Assembly (NCBI RefSeq): GCF_000820225.1
Contig: NZ_CDDK01000007.1
Span: forward strand, 62,001 to 126,000
Length of the DNA stretch: 64,000 nt
Reading direction: 5' to 3'
From: Aeromonas veronii bv. veronii
GTDB lineage: Bacteria; Pseudomonadota; Gammaproteobacteria; Enterobacterales; Aeromonadaceae
Below are positions 1-10,050 of this stretch, piece by piece (the stretch's first letter is position 1; each line of letters opens with the position of its first letter). The position numbers and the translations under genes were made by a program. Below the pieces are notes generated by a model. It made no database searches. It was not told the origin of the DNA and was given only the letters and a program-made list of their open reading frames with translations.

Positions 1-187
1 GCGCGCTGCTGCCCAGCAGCGGGGCGACCCGCAGATCGACCTCTTTGGCGTTTTTGCCGGGTGGTGGCGCATCCGAGTAGTGGGTGATGCCATTGCCATC
101 GACCCAGGAGTAGACCTTGGCTGCGTCCGCACCGAACGAGGTCAGCAACAGGAGGCTGAGTACCCCTATGCCATGCTTGTTGTTCAT
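1..187 (-). CDS. DUF4124 domain protein, 3' end outside window
   Basis: Read on the minus strand from ATG at 187, preceded by a strong AAGGAGAGA ribosome site. The 62 visible residues start with a signal peptide (hydrophobic stretch ending near ADAAKVYSW), then KVYSWVDGNGITHYSD, typical of the N-terminal DUF4124 motif of small periplasmic proteins. The gene runs off the left edge, so its length is unknown. It lies downstream of glnA on the same strand, with a terminator between. In related gammaproteobacteria a DUF4124 gene often sits between glnA and ntrBC, so ntrB may follow outside the window (inference). Molecular function is unknown. Confidence 0.8.
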   Translation of the reverse strand, partial: MNNKHGIGVLSLLLLTSFGADAAKVYSWVDGNGITHYSDAPPPGKNAKEVDLRVAPLLGSSA

Positions 188-224
188 CCATCTCTCCTTG
201 ACGGTATTTTGCTTAATCCTATCA

Positions 225-252
225 GAGAAAAAACCCGCCAGATGGCGGGTTT
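225..252 (-). terminator. Rho-independent terminator of glnA
   Basis: On the minus strand AAACCCGCCA, a two-base loop and TGGCGGGTTT are followed by a run of T. It lies about 50 bases after the glnA stop and before the DUF4124 gene, so it should end or attenuate glnA transcription. Confidence 0.85.
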
Positions 253-302
253 TGTCACGATTAAGCAAGCTGACCAGATTTAAACGGCCAGTCTGCTGAG
301 AC

Positions 303-1712
303 TTAGACGGAGTAGTACAGTTCGAACTCCAGCGGGTGCGGGGTCATGCGTACACGGTCAACATCCTGCTGTTTCAGTTCCAGATAGGAGTTGATGAAGT
401 CATCGCTGAACACGCCGCCACGGGTCAGGAACTCGCGGTCAGCATCCAGAGCGGCCAGGGCTTCGTCCAGAGAACCGGCAACAGTCGGTACTTCTGCGGC
501 TTCTTCCGGCGGCAGGTCGTACAAGTTCTTGTCCATGGCATCGCCCGGATGGATCTTGTTGATGATACCGTCCAGACCGGCCATCAGCTGGGCTGCGAAG
601 GCCAGGTACGGGTTGGCAGCCGGATCCGGGAAGCGCACTTCGATACGACGGGCTTTCGGGCTCGGTACCACCGGGATACGGATGGAGGCAGAGCGGTTGC
701 GGGCAGAGTAGGCCAGCATGACCGGTGCTTCATAACCCGGAACCAGACGCTTGTAGGAGTTGGTGGTCGGGTTGGCGAAGGCGTTGATGGCCTTGGCGTG
801 CTTGATGATACCGCCGATGTAGTGCAGAGCCATCTCGGACAGACCGCCATACAGGTCGCCAGCGAACAGGTTGACGCCGTTCTTGGCCAGAGACTGGTGG
901 CAGTGCATGCCGGAGCCGTTGTCACCGAACATGGGTTTCGGCATGAAGGTAACGGTCTTGTTGTAGGCGTGGGCCACGTTGTGGATCACGTACTTCAGTA
1001 CCTGTACTTCATCAGCTTTCAGCGTAAGAGTGTTGAAGCGGGTAGCGATTTCGTTCTGACCGGCAGTAGCCACTTCGTGGTGGTGAGCTTCAACGACCTG
1101 GCCCATCTCTTCCAGCACCAGACACATGGCGGCGCGGATATCCTGGGAGGAGTCGACCGGTGCAACCGGGAAGTAACCGCCTTTCACGAACGGACGGTGA
1201 CCCTTGTTGCCATGCTCATAGGCAGTGCCGGAGTTCCATGCGGCTTCTTCAGATTCGATTTTCACGAAGCTGTGGCCCATGGTGTTGGAGAAAGTAATGT
1301 TGTCGAACATGAAGAATTCCGGCTCCGGCCCGAACAGCACGGTATCAGCAATGCCGCTGGACTTCAGGAAATCTTCTGCACGTTTGGCGATGGAGCGCGG
1401 ATCGCGGTCATAGCCCTGCATGGTGGCAGGCTCCAGCACGTCACAAACGATGTTCAGGGTGGTCTCTTCGGTGAACGGGTCCAGCTTGGCGGAGGCTGCG
1501 TCCGGCATCAGTACCATGTCGGATTCGTTGATGCCCTTCCAGCCGCCGATGGAGGAACCATCGAACATCTTGCCGTCTTCGAAGAAATCTTCATCAACCT
1601 GGTGAGCAGGGATGGATACATGCTGCTCTTTACCCTTGGTGTCGGTAAAGCGCAGATCAACAAACTTGACTTCGTGTTCCTGGATCAGGGCCAAAACGTT
1701 CTGGGCTGACAT
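303..1712 (-). CDS. glnA: Glutamine synthetase, type I
   Basis: The 469-residue protein has the length and motifs of the dodecameric bacterial type I enzyme, which makes glutamine from glutamate, ammonia and ATP in the cytoplasm. Visible are the beta-grasp start, the FGPEPEFF segment carrying metal-binding glutamates, the [13 protein letters not shown]/glutamate region and the adenylylation loop NLYDLPPEE with Tyr398. Control by GlnE adenylylation is therefore expected. The start at 1712 follows a good GGAGGTT site. Upstream lies a sigma-54 promoter with two NtrC sites, so expression should rise under nitrogen limitation. The gene is divergent from bipA, as in E. coli. Confidence 0.97.
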   Translation of the reverse strand: MSAQNVLALIQEHEVKFVDLRFTDTKGKEQHVSIPAHQVDEDFFEDGKMFDGSSIGGWKGINESDMVLMPDAASAKLDPFTEETTLNIVCDVLEPATMQGYDRDPRSIAKRAEDFLKSSGIADTVLFGPEPEFFMFDNITFSNTMGHSFVKIESEEAAWNSGTAYEHGNKGHRPFVKGGYFPVAPVDSSQDIRAAMCLVLEEMGQVVEAHHHEVATAGQNEIATRFNTLTLKADEVQVLKYVIHNVAHAYNKTVTFMPKPMFGDNGSGMHCHQSLAKNGVNLFAGDLYGGLSEMALHYIGGIIKHAKAINAFANPTTNSYKRLVPGYEAPVMLAYSARNRSASIRIPVVPSPKARRIEVRFPDPAANPYLAFAAQLMAGLDGIINKIHPGDAMDKNLYDLPPEEAAEVPTVAGSLDEALAALDADREFLTRGGVFSDDFINSYLELKQQDVDRVRMTPHPLEFELYYSV

Positions 1713-1769
1713 GCTAAGTAACCTCCGGTGTTAAAACTCTCTGGGTGAATGCGTCGTCGTATTCACATA

Positions 1770-1786
1770 AGCCAGTATCGTGCCAA
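1770..1786 (-). promoter_or_regulatory. Sigma-54 promoter of glnA
   Basis: The minus strand reads TTGGCACGATACTGGCT. The GG (-24) and GC (-12) elements have the required spacing and the match to TGGCAC-N5-TTGC is close. The start site would be near 1760. This corresponds to glnAp2 of E. coli. Confidence 0.85.
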
Positions 1787-1858
1787 GTTTGTGACAGCTT
1801 GATTTCAGGGCAATCTCGCTGAAGAGGCTCCCCAAAATCAGGCGATCTCGACTCGCGT

Positions 1859-1909
1859 TGCATCAATTTAGTGCGATGGTGGATCGTTTTGGTGCACTGT
1901 AATGGTGCG
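1859..1909 (-). promoter_or_regulatory. Two NtrC enhancer sites upstream of glnA
   Basis: Two 17-mers match the NtrC consensus TGCACCA-N3-TGGTGCA: TGCACTGTAATGGTGCG at 1893-1909 and TGCATCAATTTAGTGCG at 1859-1875. Their centres are 34 bases apart, about three helical turns, and lie near -107 and -141 from the predicted sigma-54 start. That is almost the layout known for E. coli glnAp2. Confidence 0.8.
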
Positions 1910-2063
1910 TGAAATACGGTCACTGCCCATCTAAGCAGGGTTTGTCAGAGAGGTCTATGATCCAGATCTGTTGTTATGCGCGAATGTACTGCAATTCTGC
2001 TAGGCAGATCACAAAGGCAAGAGTACAATTAGCGCCCAATTTTACCCGGTGATTGAGGCGAGA

Positions 2064-3875
2064 ATGTTAGAGAATTTACGCAATATTGCGATTATTGCGC
2101 ACGTTGACCACGGCAAAACGACTCTGGTTGATAAGCTGCTGCAGCAGTCCGGCACCCTGGACCGCTCCACGGAAGGCCAGGAACGGATCATGGACTCCAA
2201 TGATCTGGAACGGGAACGTGGCATCACCATTCTCGCCAAGAACACTGCGATCCGCTGGAATGACTACCGCATCAACATCGTTGATACCCCGGGTCACGCC
2301 GACTTCGGTGGTGAAGTAGAGCGCGTACTGTCCATGGTTGACTCCGTGCTGCTGCTGGTTGACGCCGTTGACGGCCCGATGCCGCAAACCCGTTTCGTGA
2401 CCCAGAAAGCGTTCGCTCAGGGTCTGAAGCCGATCGTGGTCATCAACAAGGTTGACCGTCCGGGTGCTCGTCCTGACTGGGTAATGGATCAGGTATTCGA
2501 CCTGTTCGACAACCTGGGCGCGACTGATGAACAGCTGGATTTCAAAGTTGTTTACGCCTCTGCACTGAACGGTTGGGCCACCATGGATCAGGACGTCGAG
2601 TCCGAGAACATGGAGCCGCTGTTCCAGGCTATCGTTGACAACGTTGAAGCGCCGAAGGCTGATGCCGAAGGTGGTTTCCAGATGCAGATCTCCCAGCTGG
2701 ACTACAACTCCTACGTGGGCGTTATCGGTATCGGCCGTATCACCCGTGGTCGCGTCAAGACCAACCAGCAAGTCACCATCGTTGGTGCTGACGGCAAGAC
2801 CCGTAACGGTAAAGTCGGTCAGGTGCTGGGTTATCTGGGTCTGTCCCGTACTGAAGTTACCGACGCGCAAGCGGGTGACATCATCGCTATCACCGGTCTG
2901 GGCGAGCTGAAAATCTCCGACACCATCTGTGACAACGGTGCCGTTGAAGCCCTGCCGCCGCTCTCCGTTGACGAGCCGACCGTGAACATGACCTTCCAGG
3001 TCAACACCTCACCGTTCGCCGGTAAAGAGGGCAAGTTCGTGACCTCCCGTAACATTCTGGAGCGTCTGAACCAGGAGCTGGTCCACAACGTGGCCCTGCG
3101 CGTGGAAGAGACTGATGATCCGGACAAGTTCCGTGTATCCGGTCGTGGTGAACTGCACCTCTCCATCCTGATCGAAAACATGCGTCGCGAAGGTTACGAA
3201 CTGGCTGTGTCCCGCCCGGAAGTAATCCTGCGTACCGTTGATGGTGTTCTGCAAGAACCGTTCGAAACCGTAACTGTGGACGTTGAAGAAGCGCACCAGG
3301 GTTCCGTGATGGAGCAACTGGGTCTGCGTAAGGGCGAAATGACCAACATGACGCCGGATGGCAAGGGTCGTGTCCGCTTGGACTTCATGATCCCGAGCCG
3401 TGGCCTGATCGGCTTCCAGACCGAGTTCATGACCATGACCTCAGGTACCGGTCTGCTGTACCACACCTTCGACCACTACGGTCCGCACAAGGGTGGCAGC
3501 ATCGGCGAGCGTCAGAATGGCGTGCTGATCTCTAACGCTACCGGTAAAGCACTGACTTACGCCCTGTTCGGTCTGCAAGACCGTGGTCGTCTGTTCATCG
3601 GTCACGCGACCGAAGTGTACGAAGGCCAGGTGATCGGTATCCACTCCCGTTCCAACGACCTGACTGTTAACTGCCTGAAAGGCAAACAGCTGACCAACAT
3701 GCGTGCCTCCGGTACCGACGAAGCTCAAGTGCTGACTCCGCCGATCCGCATGACTCTGGAACAGGCTCTCGAGTTCATCGATAACGACGAACTGGTAGAA
3801 GTGACTCCAAAGAACATCCGTATCCGCAAGAAATTGCTGACCGAGCTGGATCGCAAGCGCTCTGGCCGTGGTTAA
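2064..3875 (+). CDS. bipA: Ribosome-associated GTPase BipA/TypA
   Basis: A translational GTPase of 603 residues. The G1 motif HVDHGKTT is at about residues 14-21, followed by DTPGHADF (G3) and NKVDRPGA (G4), then EF-G-like domains and the BipA-specific C-terminal region. The family binds ribosomes and supports 50S assembly and growth at low temperature. An in-frame GTG at 2049 would add five residues, but ATG at 2064 gives the family start ([16 protein letters not shown]) and has GAGGCGAG just upstream. It is divergent from glnA and followed by a strong terminator, so it is probably monocistronic. Confidence 0.96.
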   Translation: MLENLRNIAIIAHVDHGKTTLVDKLLQQSGTLDRSTEGQERIMDSNDLERERGITILAKNTAIRWNDYRINIVDTPGHADFGGEVERVLSMVDSVLLLVDAVDGPMPQTRFVTQKAFAQGLKPIVVINKVDRPGARPDWVMDQVFDLFDNLGATDEQLDFKVVYASALNGWATMDQDVESENMEPLFQAIVDNVEAPKADAEGGFQMQISQLDYNSYVGVIGIGRITRGRVKTNQQVTIVGADGKTRNGKVGQVLGYLGLSRTEVTDAQAGDIIAITGLGELKISDTICDNGAVEALPPLSVDEPTVNMTFQVNTSPFAGKEGKFVTSRNILERLNQELVHNVALRVEETDDPDKFRVSGRGELHLSILIENMRREGYELAVSRPEVILRTVDGVLQEPFETVTVDVEEAHQGSVMEQLGLRKGEMTNMTPDGKGRVRLDFMIPSRGLIGFQTEFMTMTSGTGLLYHTFDHYGPHKGGSIGERQNGVLISNATGKALTYALFGLQDRGRLFIGHATEVYEGQVIGIHSRSNDLTVNCLKGKQLTNMRASGTDEAQVLTPPIRMTLEQALEFIDNDELVEVTPKNIRIRKKLLTELDRKRSGRG

Positions 3876-3926
3876 TGCTATGTGCTGAGTCTCGGCAGCC
3901 CTTGCGGCCGCTGACGGTTCACTGAT

Positions 3927-3963
3927 AAACGGACCCAAACCTCTGGTTTGGGTCCGTTTTTTT
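3927..3963 (+). terminator. Terminator after bipA
   Basis: ACGGACCCAAACC and GGTTTGGGTCCGT form a 13-bp stem with a three-base loop followed by a run of seven T. Confidence 0.92.
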
Positions 3964-4062
3964 ATGCTTGTGATCCGCTCTGGCCATCCTAATGAGCTCG
4001 TTCAGGCTATCCGGTAATGGGGCTGATGAGCGTTGAGCGAAGGTCGCGGGGATGGGTGAGAT

Positions 4063-4097
4063 AAAAAAGCCGCAGCGGATGAACGCTGCGGCTTTTT
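4063..4097 (-). terminator. Terminator after trkH (bidirectional)
   Basis: AAGCCGCAGCG and CGCTGCGGCTT form a stem flanked by A-run and T-run, so it can work on both strands. It lies 20 bases after the trkH stop. Confidence 0.88.
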
Positions 4098-4116
4098 GCT
4101 GGCTTGCAGTGAGGGA

Positions 4117-5559
4117 TTACTGGCGCCAGAAGGAGGGGAAGAAGAGCACGGCGACCGTCAGGATCTCCAGTCGTCCCAGCAGCATGCCGAATGACAGCAG
4201 CCATTTGGCCGATTCCGGAAGGCTGGCAAAGTTGGTGCTGGGGCCGACCACAGGGCCCATGCCCGGGCCGACGTTGGCAACGGCGGTGATGGAGCTGGAT
4301 ATGGCCGTCAGAGGGTCAAGCCCGATGGCGCCCAGCAGTGAGGCTATCACCAGAATGATGGCGAAGTAGGCCAGTACGAAGGAGATCATCGAGCGGATGA
4401 TGGCGTCATTGACCGTCCGGCCGTTGTACTTCTGGGGGAATACGGCAGAGGGGTGCATCAGCTGGCGCATCTGCTTTCTGAACAGGGCAAACGCCACCTG
4501 TACCCGGAAGATCTTGAGGCCGCCCGCAGTGGAGCCTGAGCAGGCCCCCAGCGCCAGCAGCACGATGAAGACGATGCTGGCGAGCGGCCCCCAGGTGCCA
4601 AAGTCACCAAGGCCGTAGCCGGTGGTGGTGAGTACCGAGACGATGTTGAAGCAGCTGATGCGCAGGGCATCCATAAAGCTGAACAGATCCCGCTGCCACA
4701 GATAGAGGGTCATGATGGCGGTGACCCACACCACCAGCCAGAAGAAACCTCGCACCTGGGCATCCTTGAACAGGCTGTTGTCCCTGTGGTTGAGGCTCTG
4801 CACATAGAGCAGGAAGGGCAGGCCACCGAGGAACATGAACAGGGTGCCAATCCAGTGTGCCGAGTTGGAGAAGTGGGACATGGATTGATCGGAGGTGGAG
4901 TAGCCGCCGGTACTGAGAGTGGTCATGGCGTGGTTGATCGCCTCGAACATGTTCATGCCGCTGGCCCAGTAGGCCATGAAGCAGAGCATGGAGAGCACCA
5001 GATAGACCACGACGATGTTGTTGGCTACCGTCTTGGCACGCGGGGCGCTTTTGTCCGACCAGTCCGAGCTCTCGGTCTGGAACAGCTTCATACCGCCGAC
5101 GTTGAGGTAGGGCAGTACGGCAACCGCCATCACGATAAAGCCGACCCCCCCCAGCCACTGCAGGATAGAGCGCCACAACAGGATGCTGTGAGCCATGTTG
5201 TCGAGGCCGGAGAGCACGGTAGAGCCCGTGGTGGTCACCCCCGACATGGTCTCGAAGTAGGCGTCGGTAAAGTTGATGTGGGTGATGAAGACAAATGGCA
5301 GGGCGCCGAAGGCGCAGGCCACCACCCAGACCGAGGTGGTGAGCAGGAACATCTCCCGCACCCCCAGATGAAACTCCGCCTTGCGGCCGTAGTGGAGGCA
5401 GAGCAGGGCGGCGCCGTGGGTGATCAGCACGGACTTGAGAAACTCGACAAATCCCTCTGACCCGGTGAGCAGTGCCAGCAAGGTGGGCAGCCACATGAAG
5501 AGCGCCAGCTTGGAGAGCACCAGCCCGAGGGTGAAGATAATGGGACGCAGCTTGATCAT
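4117..5559 (-). CDS. trkH: Potassium uptake membrane subunit TrkH
   Basis: A 480-residue polytopic inner-membrane protein close in length to E. coli TrkH (483). It contains the repeated membrane-pore-membrane selectivity segments of the superfamily, for example SGVTTTGSTVL, STGGYSTSD, TTTGYGLGD and ANVGPGMG, which line the K+ path. It needs the cytoplasmic gating ring TrkA, encoded just upstream on the same strand 96 bases away, with a hairpin in the gap. TrkH is the last gene of this leftward group and is followed by a terminator. Confidence 0.95.
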   Translation of the reverse strand: MIKLRPIIFTLGLVLSKLALFMWLPTLLALLTGSEGFVEFLKSVLITHGAALLCLHYGRKAEFHLGVREMFLLTTSVWVVACAFGALPFVFITHINFTDAYFETMSGVTTTGSTVLSGLDNMAHSILLWRSILQWLGGVGFIVMAVAVLPYLNVGGMKLFQTESSDWSDKSAPRAKTVANNIVVVYLVLSMLCFMAYWASGMNMFEAINHAMTTLSTGGYSTSDQSMSHFSNSAHWIGTLFMFLGGLPFLLYVQSLNHRDNSLFKDAQVRGFFWLVVWVTAIMTLYLWQRDLFSFMDALRISCFNIVSVLTTTGYGLGDFGTWGPLASIVFIVLLALGACSGSTAGGLKIFRVQVAFALFRKQMRQLMHPSAVFPQKYNGRTVNDAIIRSMISFVLAYFAIILVIASLLGAIGLDPLTAISSSITAVANVGPGMGPVVGPSTNFASLPESAKWLLSFGMLLGRLEILTVAVLFFPSFWRQ

Positions 5560-5582
5560 GTTCGATAACCTGGTCGTTGATT

Positions 5583-5627
5583 AACAAAAGACCCGGACCA
5601 TCCCCTTGGGGGAGCTGAGCCGGGTCT
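5583..5627 (-). terminator. Hairpin between trkA and trkH
   Basis: On the minus strand AGACCCGG and CCGGGTCT enclose an inner TCCCCC/GGGGA stem and are followed by TTTTGTTAA. It looks like an intrinsic terminator inside the trkA-trkH gap and may cut trkH transcription relative to trkA. Strength is uncertain because the T run is interrupted. Confidence 0.6.
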
Positions 5628-5655
5628 GGTTTGACAGCCTGTGTGCATGAAGAGG

Positions 5656-7032
5656 TTACAGGAAGAAGGGGCTTGGCTGGAACAGCCGCTCCACTTCCGG
5701 GATGTACTTCTTGTCCACCAGGAACATGACCACGTGGTCATCCTGCTGGATCTTGGTGCGATCGTGGGCGATCAGTACCTCATCCCCGCGCACCACGGCA
5801 CCGATGGTGGTGCCCGGCGGCAGCTTGAGCTCGCCCACCGTCTTGCCGACCACCTTGGAGGTGTTCTCGTCACCGTGGGCAATCGCCTCGATCGCCTCGG
5901 CAGCGCCGCGGCGCAGACTGTAGACGTTGGCGATATCGGCTCGGCGCACATGGGTCAACAGCGCCGAGATGGTGGCTTGCTGGGGCGAGATGGCGATATC
6001 GATAGAGCCACCCTGCACCAGATCGACGTAGGCGCCGCGCTGGATCAGCACCATGGTCTTCTTGGCGCCCATCTTCTTGGCGAGCAGCGCCGACATGATG
6101 TTGGCCTCATCCTCGTTGGTCACGGCGATGAAGACGTCGATCTGGTCGATGTGCTCCTCGGCCAGCAGCTCCTGATCTGCCGCATCGCCACAGAAGACGA
6201 TGGTGTTCTCCAGCAGTTCGGAGAGCTGCTCCGCCCGCTTCTGGTTGCGCTCGATGAGCTTGACGCTGTAGCGCTTCTCCAGCTGGCGGGCGAGACCCGC
6301 GCCGATGTTGCCACCACCGACGATCATGATGCGGCGGTAGGGGCTCTCGAGGCGCTGCAGCTCCGACATCACGGCACGGATATGGCCCGCGGCGGCAACG
6401 AAGAAGACCTCGTCATCCGCTTCGATGATGGTGGTACCTTGCGGACGGATCGGGCGGCCCTGACGGAAGATGGCCGCTACCCGAGTTTCGATGTTGGGCA
6501 TGTGCTCGCGCAGGGTCGAGAGGGCGTTGCCCACCAGCGGGCCACCGTAGTAGGCCTTGACCGCTACCAGACCGACGCGGCCACCTGCAAAATCAACCAC
6601 TTGCAGGGCGCCCGGGTATTCGATCAGGCGACGTACATAGTCGGTCACCAACTGTTCCGGCGCGATCAGGTGATCCACCGGCACCGATTCCGGCAGGAAC
6701 AGGCGATCCCGCTCGGTCAGATAGGCCGGTGAGCGGATCCGTGCCACCTTGTTCGGGGTGTTGAACAGGGAGTAGGCCACCTGACAGGCGATCATGTTGG
6801 TCTCGTCACTGTTGGTGACGGCGACCAGCATGTCGGCATCCTGGGCGCCCGCTTCGCGCAGCACCTTGGGGTGGGCGCCGTGACCGTTGACCACCCGCAG
6901 GTCAAACTTGTCCTGCAGTTCGCGCAGGCGTTCGCTGTCGGTGTCGACGATGGTGATGTCGTTGTTCTCCCCGGCCAGGTTCTCGGCCAGGGTGCCGCCG
7001 ACCTGGCCGGCTCCCAAAATGATGATCTTCAT
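5656..7032 (-). CDS. trkA: Trk potassium uptake regulator TrkA
   Basis: At 458 residues this equals the usual TrkA length. It holds two RCK units: nucleotide-binding folds start at residue 7 (GAGQVGG) and about residue 238 (GGGNIGAG), each followed by an RCK_C domain. The protein forms the NAD(H)/ATP-binding cytoplasmic ring that gates TrkH. It sits after rsmB as in E. coli (fmt-rsmB-trkA) and ahead of trkH. The start follows an 87-base gap after rsmB, so it could be co-transcribed with the fmt group. Confidence 0.96.
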   Translation of the reverse strand: MKIIILGAGQVGGTLAENLAGENNDITIVDTDSERLRELQDKFDLRVVNGHGAHPKVLREAGAQDADMLVAVTNSDETNMIACQVAYSLFNTPNKVARIRSPAYLTERDRLFLPESVPVDHLIAPEQLVTDYVRRLIEYPGALQVVDFAGGRVGLVAVKAYYGGPLVGNALSTLREHMPNIETRVAAIFRQGRPIRPQGTTIIEADDEVFFVAAAGHIRAVMSELQRLESPYRRIMIVGGGNIGAGLARQLEKRYSVKLIERNQKRAEQLSELLENTIVFCGDAADQELLAEEHIDQIDVFIAVTNEDEANIMSALLAKKMGAKKTMVLIQRGAYVDLVQGGSIDIAISPQQATISALLTHVRRADIANVYSLRRGAAEAIEAIAHGDENTSKVVGKTVGELKLPPGTTIGAVVRGDEVLIAHDRTKIQQDDHVVMFLVDKKYIPEVERLFQPSPFFL

Positions 7033-7119
7033 AGGGAACGTCTACTCACGTTGATGCTGTAAAGGGGGGCGCCAGAATGGATCTGGCAGCTCTCCCGAAT
7101 GAGGTTTGTCATGCCCGGC

Positions 7120-8412
7120 TCAGAGCTTGACCAGTTTGGCGTAGTAGAAGCCATCCATCTCGGCTTCACCCGGCAGGAACTGGCGACCCGGGCAGTCCGG
7201 GGTGTCCTGTTCGTGCAACGGTACCAATTTGGCATCTTTGGTCGCGGCAAGGAAGGCGCGGATCTGTTCGCGGTTCTCTTCCGGCAGGACGGAGCAGGTA
7301 GCGTAGAGCAGGGTGCCGCCGCTTTTCAGCTTGCCCCAGAGGGCATTGAGAATGCGGCGCTGCAGCTCGGCCAGCTCGCGAATGTCCTGATCACGGCGCA
7401 GCCACTTGATGTCTGGGTGGCGGCGGATGACGCCGGTGGCGGAGCAGGGGGCATCCAGCAGGATGCGGTCGAACTGGCCCTCCGGCCACCACTGTTCCGG
7501 CGCCGCGGCATCGCCATGGATCACCTTGGCGGTCAGGCCGATGCGATCCAGGTTCTCCTGCACCCGCTTGAGGCGGTTTTCGTCGGCATCGACGGCAACC
7601 ACGCCAGCCAGCTTGGGCTGACGCTCCAGCAGGTGGGCAGTCTTGCCACCAGGTGCCGCGCAGGCATCCAGTACCCACTCACCCGGTTGCGGGTCGAGCA
7701 GTGCCGCGGCCTGTTGTGCTGCTCCATCCTGTACCGAGCAGTCACCCACTTCAAAGCCGGGCAGCTTGGTCACATCGCAAGGACGCTCCAGCAGGATGCA
7801 ATCCTCGCCCTCTTCACCGGCCACGGCATTGATGCCGGCTTCGGCCATGCGAGCCAGCATTGCATCGCGGCTCTGGCGCTGGCTGTTGTTGCGGATCCAC
7901 ATGGGAGGGCGCTGGTTGTTCGCCTCCATGATGAATTCCCACTCATCGTGATAGGCCTGACGCAGGCGCTTGGTGAGCCACTCCGGATGACCGAGGCGAA
8001 TGCTGGGAACGCGGTCGATACGCAGCAGAATGACTTCGGCGCTACGCTGGAAGTTGCGCAGCACGCCGTTGATGAGGCCACGCAGGGAGGTGCCCTTGAG
8101 CAGTTTGACGGCGTTGACGGTCTCGGCCACCGCGGCGTGAGCCGGAATGCGGGTGTAGATGAGCTGATAGAGACCGACCAGGATGAGGTAGTGGAAAATG
8201 CGGCTCTTGTTTTTGAGCGGCTTGTCCATCATCTCGTTGACTGCCGCATCGAGGCGGGGTAGCCAGCGCAGGGTGCCATAGCAGAGTTCTTGCAGGAGAG
8301 CGCGATCGCGAGGTGCAACCTTCTCCTGGGCAGCAGGCAGAACAGCGGAGAGGGATTGACCCTGATCCAGCACCTGTTGAATAACGAGAGCGGCCTGTGC
8401 ACGTGTTTTCAT
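7120..8412 (-). CDS. rsmB: 16S rRNA m5C967 methyltransferase RsmB
   Basis: 430 residues: an N-terminal NusB-like RNA-binding domain (about 1-140) and a Rossmann methyltransferase domain. The SAM-binding segment is DACAAPGGKT, and the two cysteines of the RNA m5C family are in DAPCSATG and ATCSVLPEEN. The enzyme methylates C967 of 16S rRNA with SAM. It lies in the def-fmt-rsmB-trkA order known from E. coli, 60 bases after fmt, and is probably in one operon with it. Confidence 0.95.
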   Translation of the reverse strand: MKTRAQAALVIQQVLDQGQSLSAVLPAAQEKVAPRDRALLQELCYGTLRWLPRLDAAVNEMMDKPLKNKSRIFHYLILVGLYQLIYTRIPAHAAVAETVNAVKLLKGTSLRGLINGVLRNFQRSAEVILLRIDRVPSIRLGHPEWLTKRLRQAYHDEWEFIMEANNQRPPMWIRNNSQRQSRDAMLARMAEAGINAVAGEEGEDCILLERPCDVTKLPGFEVGDCSVQDGAAQQAAALLDPQPGEWVLDACAAPGGKTAHLLERQPKLAGVVAVDADENRLKRVQENLDRIGLTAKVIHGDAAAPEQWWPEGQFDRILLDAPCSATGVIRRHPDIKWLRRDQDIRELAELQRRILNALWGKLKSGGTLLYATCSVLPEENREQIRAFLAATKDAKLVPLHEQDTPDCPGRQFLPGEAEMDGFYYAKLVKL

Positions 8413-8472
8413 AGAGTTACCTTAGATGCGCAAGTCGGGGCCTGGGCCCCGCTTGTGTCAATTCAATCCAGT

Positions 8473-9417
8473 TCAATTCAATTGCGTGCCGGGTTCAAAC
8501 CAGTCGCGGCGAGAGTTGAGCAGATCCGAAACGGACATCGCCTTCTTGCCGGGCGGTTGCAGGGTCAGCAGGCGCAGTACCCCTTTGCCGGTAGCGATAT
8601 CGATTCCCTGCTTGTCGGCCTTGAGCAGGGTGCCGGCGGGTTGGCCGTGGTCGCTGTCAATGACGGCGGCTTGCCATACCTTGACGGTCTGGTCAGCCAC
8701 TTCAAACCAGCTGATGGGCCAGGGGTTGAACGAGCGGATGCAGCGTTCGATGGCAACAGCGTCCATCGACCAGTCGATGCGGGCCTCTTCCTTGGAGAGC
8801 TTTTCGGCGTAGTTGGCCAGCGTATCATCTTGCGCCTCGGCAGCGGTTTCACCGGCGGCCATGGCATTGATGGTGTCGACCAGTGCTTGCGGGCCCAGCT
8901 CGGCCAGCTTGTCATAGAGGCTGGCGGAGGTCTCGTCGGCGGCGATGGGGCAGGTCACTTTGCGGATCATGGCGCCGGTATCCAGTCCCACATCCATCTG
9001 CATGATGGTGACGCCGGTTTCGGCATCGCCCGCCCAGATAGAGCGCTGGATCGGTGCGGCACCGCGCCAGCGCGGCAGCAGAGAGCCATGGACGTTGATG
9101 CAGCCCAGGTGCGGGGTATCGAGCACCGCTTTGGGCAGGATCAGGCCATAGGCCACCACCACCATCAGGTCGGCGCCAAGGGCTGCCAGCTCGGCTTGCG
9201 CCTCTTCCTTGCGCAGAGAGGCAGGTTGGTAAACCGGCAGGTTGTGGGCCAGTGCCAGCTCTTTGACCGGGCTGGCGGTGAGCTTCTGACCACGGCCAGC
9301 AGGCTTGTCAGGCTGGGTATAAACGGCAACGACCTCGTGGTCGGAAGACAACAACGCCGCCAGGTGACGGGCGGCGAAGTCGGGAGTACCGGCAAAAATC
9401 AGTTTCAGCTTATTCAA
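8473..9417 (-). CDS. fmt: Methionyl-tRNA formyltransferase
   Basis: 314 residues, the standard length. The N-terminal domain has [18 protein letters not shown] with the catalytic Asn and His, and [10 protein letters not shown] with the catalytic Asp. The C-terminal OB-like domain binds the tRNA. The enzyme transfers formyl from 10-formyl-THF to initiator Met-tRNA. It follows def by 12 bases, so the pair is translated from one message. Def later removes the same formyl group. Confidence 0.96.
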   Translation of the reverse strand: MNKLKLIFAGTPDFAARHLAALLSSDHEVVAVYTQPDKPAGRGQKLTASPVKELALAHNLPVYQPASLRKEEAQAELAALGADLMVVVAYGLILPKAVLDTPHLGCINVHGSLLPRWRGAAPIQRSIWAGDAETGVTIMQMDVGLDTGAMIRKVTCPIAADETSASLYDKLAELGPQALVDTINAMAAGETAAEAQDDTLANYAEKLSKEEARIDWSMDAVAIERCIRSFNPWPISWFEVADQTVKVWQAAVIDSDHGQPAGTLLKADKQGIDIATGKGVLRLLTLQPPGKKAMSVSDLLNSRRDWFEPGTQLN

Positions 9418-9429
9418 TGGGGCAGATCC

Positions 9430-9942
9430 TCAGAGGGCTTTGCGATCTTCACGGGCCATCTTTTCCAGCTTCTGGCGAATGCGCTGGCGCTTGAGCGGGG
9501 ACAAGTAATCCACAAACAGTTTGCCGACCAGATGATCCATCTCATGCTGGATGCAGATGGCGAGCAGATCGTCGGCTTCCAGTTCGAATGGCTTGCCGTT
9601 GCGATCCAGGGCGCGGATTTTGATCTGTTCAGCGCGAGGCACCAGAGCACGGCTGCCGGGCACGGAGAGGCAACCCTCTTCAATGCCGGTGCTGCCGCAC
9701 TGCTCGATGACCTCCGGATTGATCAATACCAGAGGATCTTCACGGTTTTCAGAGACATCGATCACTATGATGCGCTGGTGAATGTCGACCTGAGTCGCGG
9801 CCAGGCCAATGCCTTCCTCCGCGTACATGGTTTCGAACATATCATCTACAATCTGTTGTAACTCGGGTGTAAAGGTCTCGACAGGGGCTGCAACGGTGCG
9901 CAGGCGCTCATCGGGAAAACGCAATACATCTAGAATGGCCAT
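9430..9942 (-). CDS. def: Peptide deformylase
   Basis: 170 residues with all three deformylase motifs: [16 protein letters not shown] (metal-binding Cys) and QHEMDHL (two metal-binding His and the catalytic Glu). Motif 2 has Val where many enzymes have Ile, a mild change. The enzyme strips formyl from nascent proteins at the ribosome exit. It is the first gene of the leftward def-fmt-rsmB group and is divergent from the LysM gene, so the 9943-10050 gap should hold both promoters. Confidence 0.96.
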   Translation of the reverse strand: MAILDVLRFPDERLRTVAAPVETFTPELQQIVDDMFETMYAEEGIGLAATQVDIHQRIIVIDVSENREDPLVLINPEVIEQCGSTGIEEGCLSVPGSRALVPRAEQIKIRALDRNGKPFELEADDLLAICIQHEMDHLVGKLFVDYLSPLKRQRIRQKLEKMAREDRKAL

Positions 9943-10050
9943 AGTTTTTTCTTTAGTTTCGTATAAATGCAGTCAATATTGGCGTAATTCTAGTCATTTA
10001 CGCCGACAAAAAACAGCAACACTTTGCGTACAGAAGTAACAGGGAGTGTT

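Noticed and set aside
336..1709. A 457-codon frame antisense to glnA
   Set aside because: Shadow of glnA; the product has no recognisable domain. Similar antisense frames over pntA, tcyP, the reductase gene and argF-type genes were rejected for the same reason.
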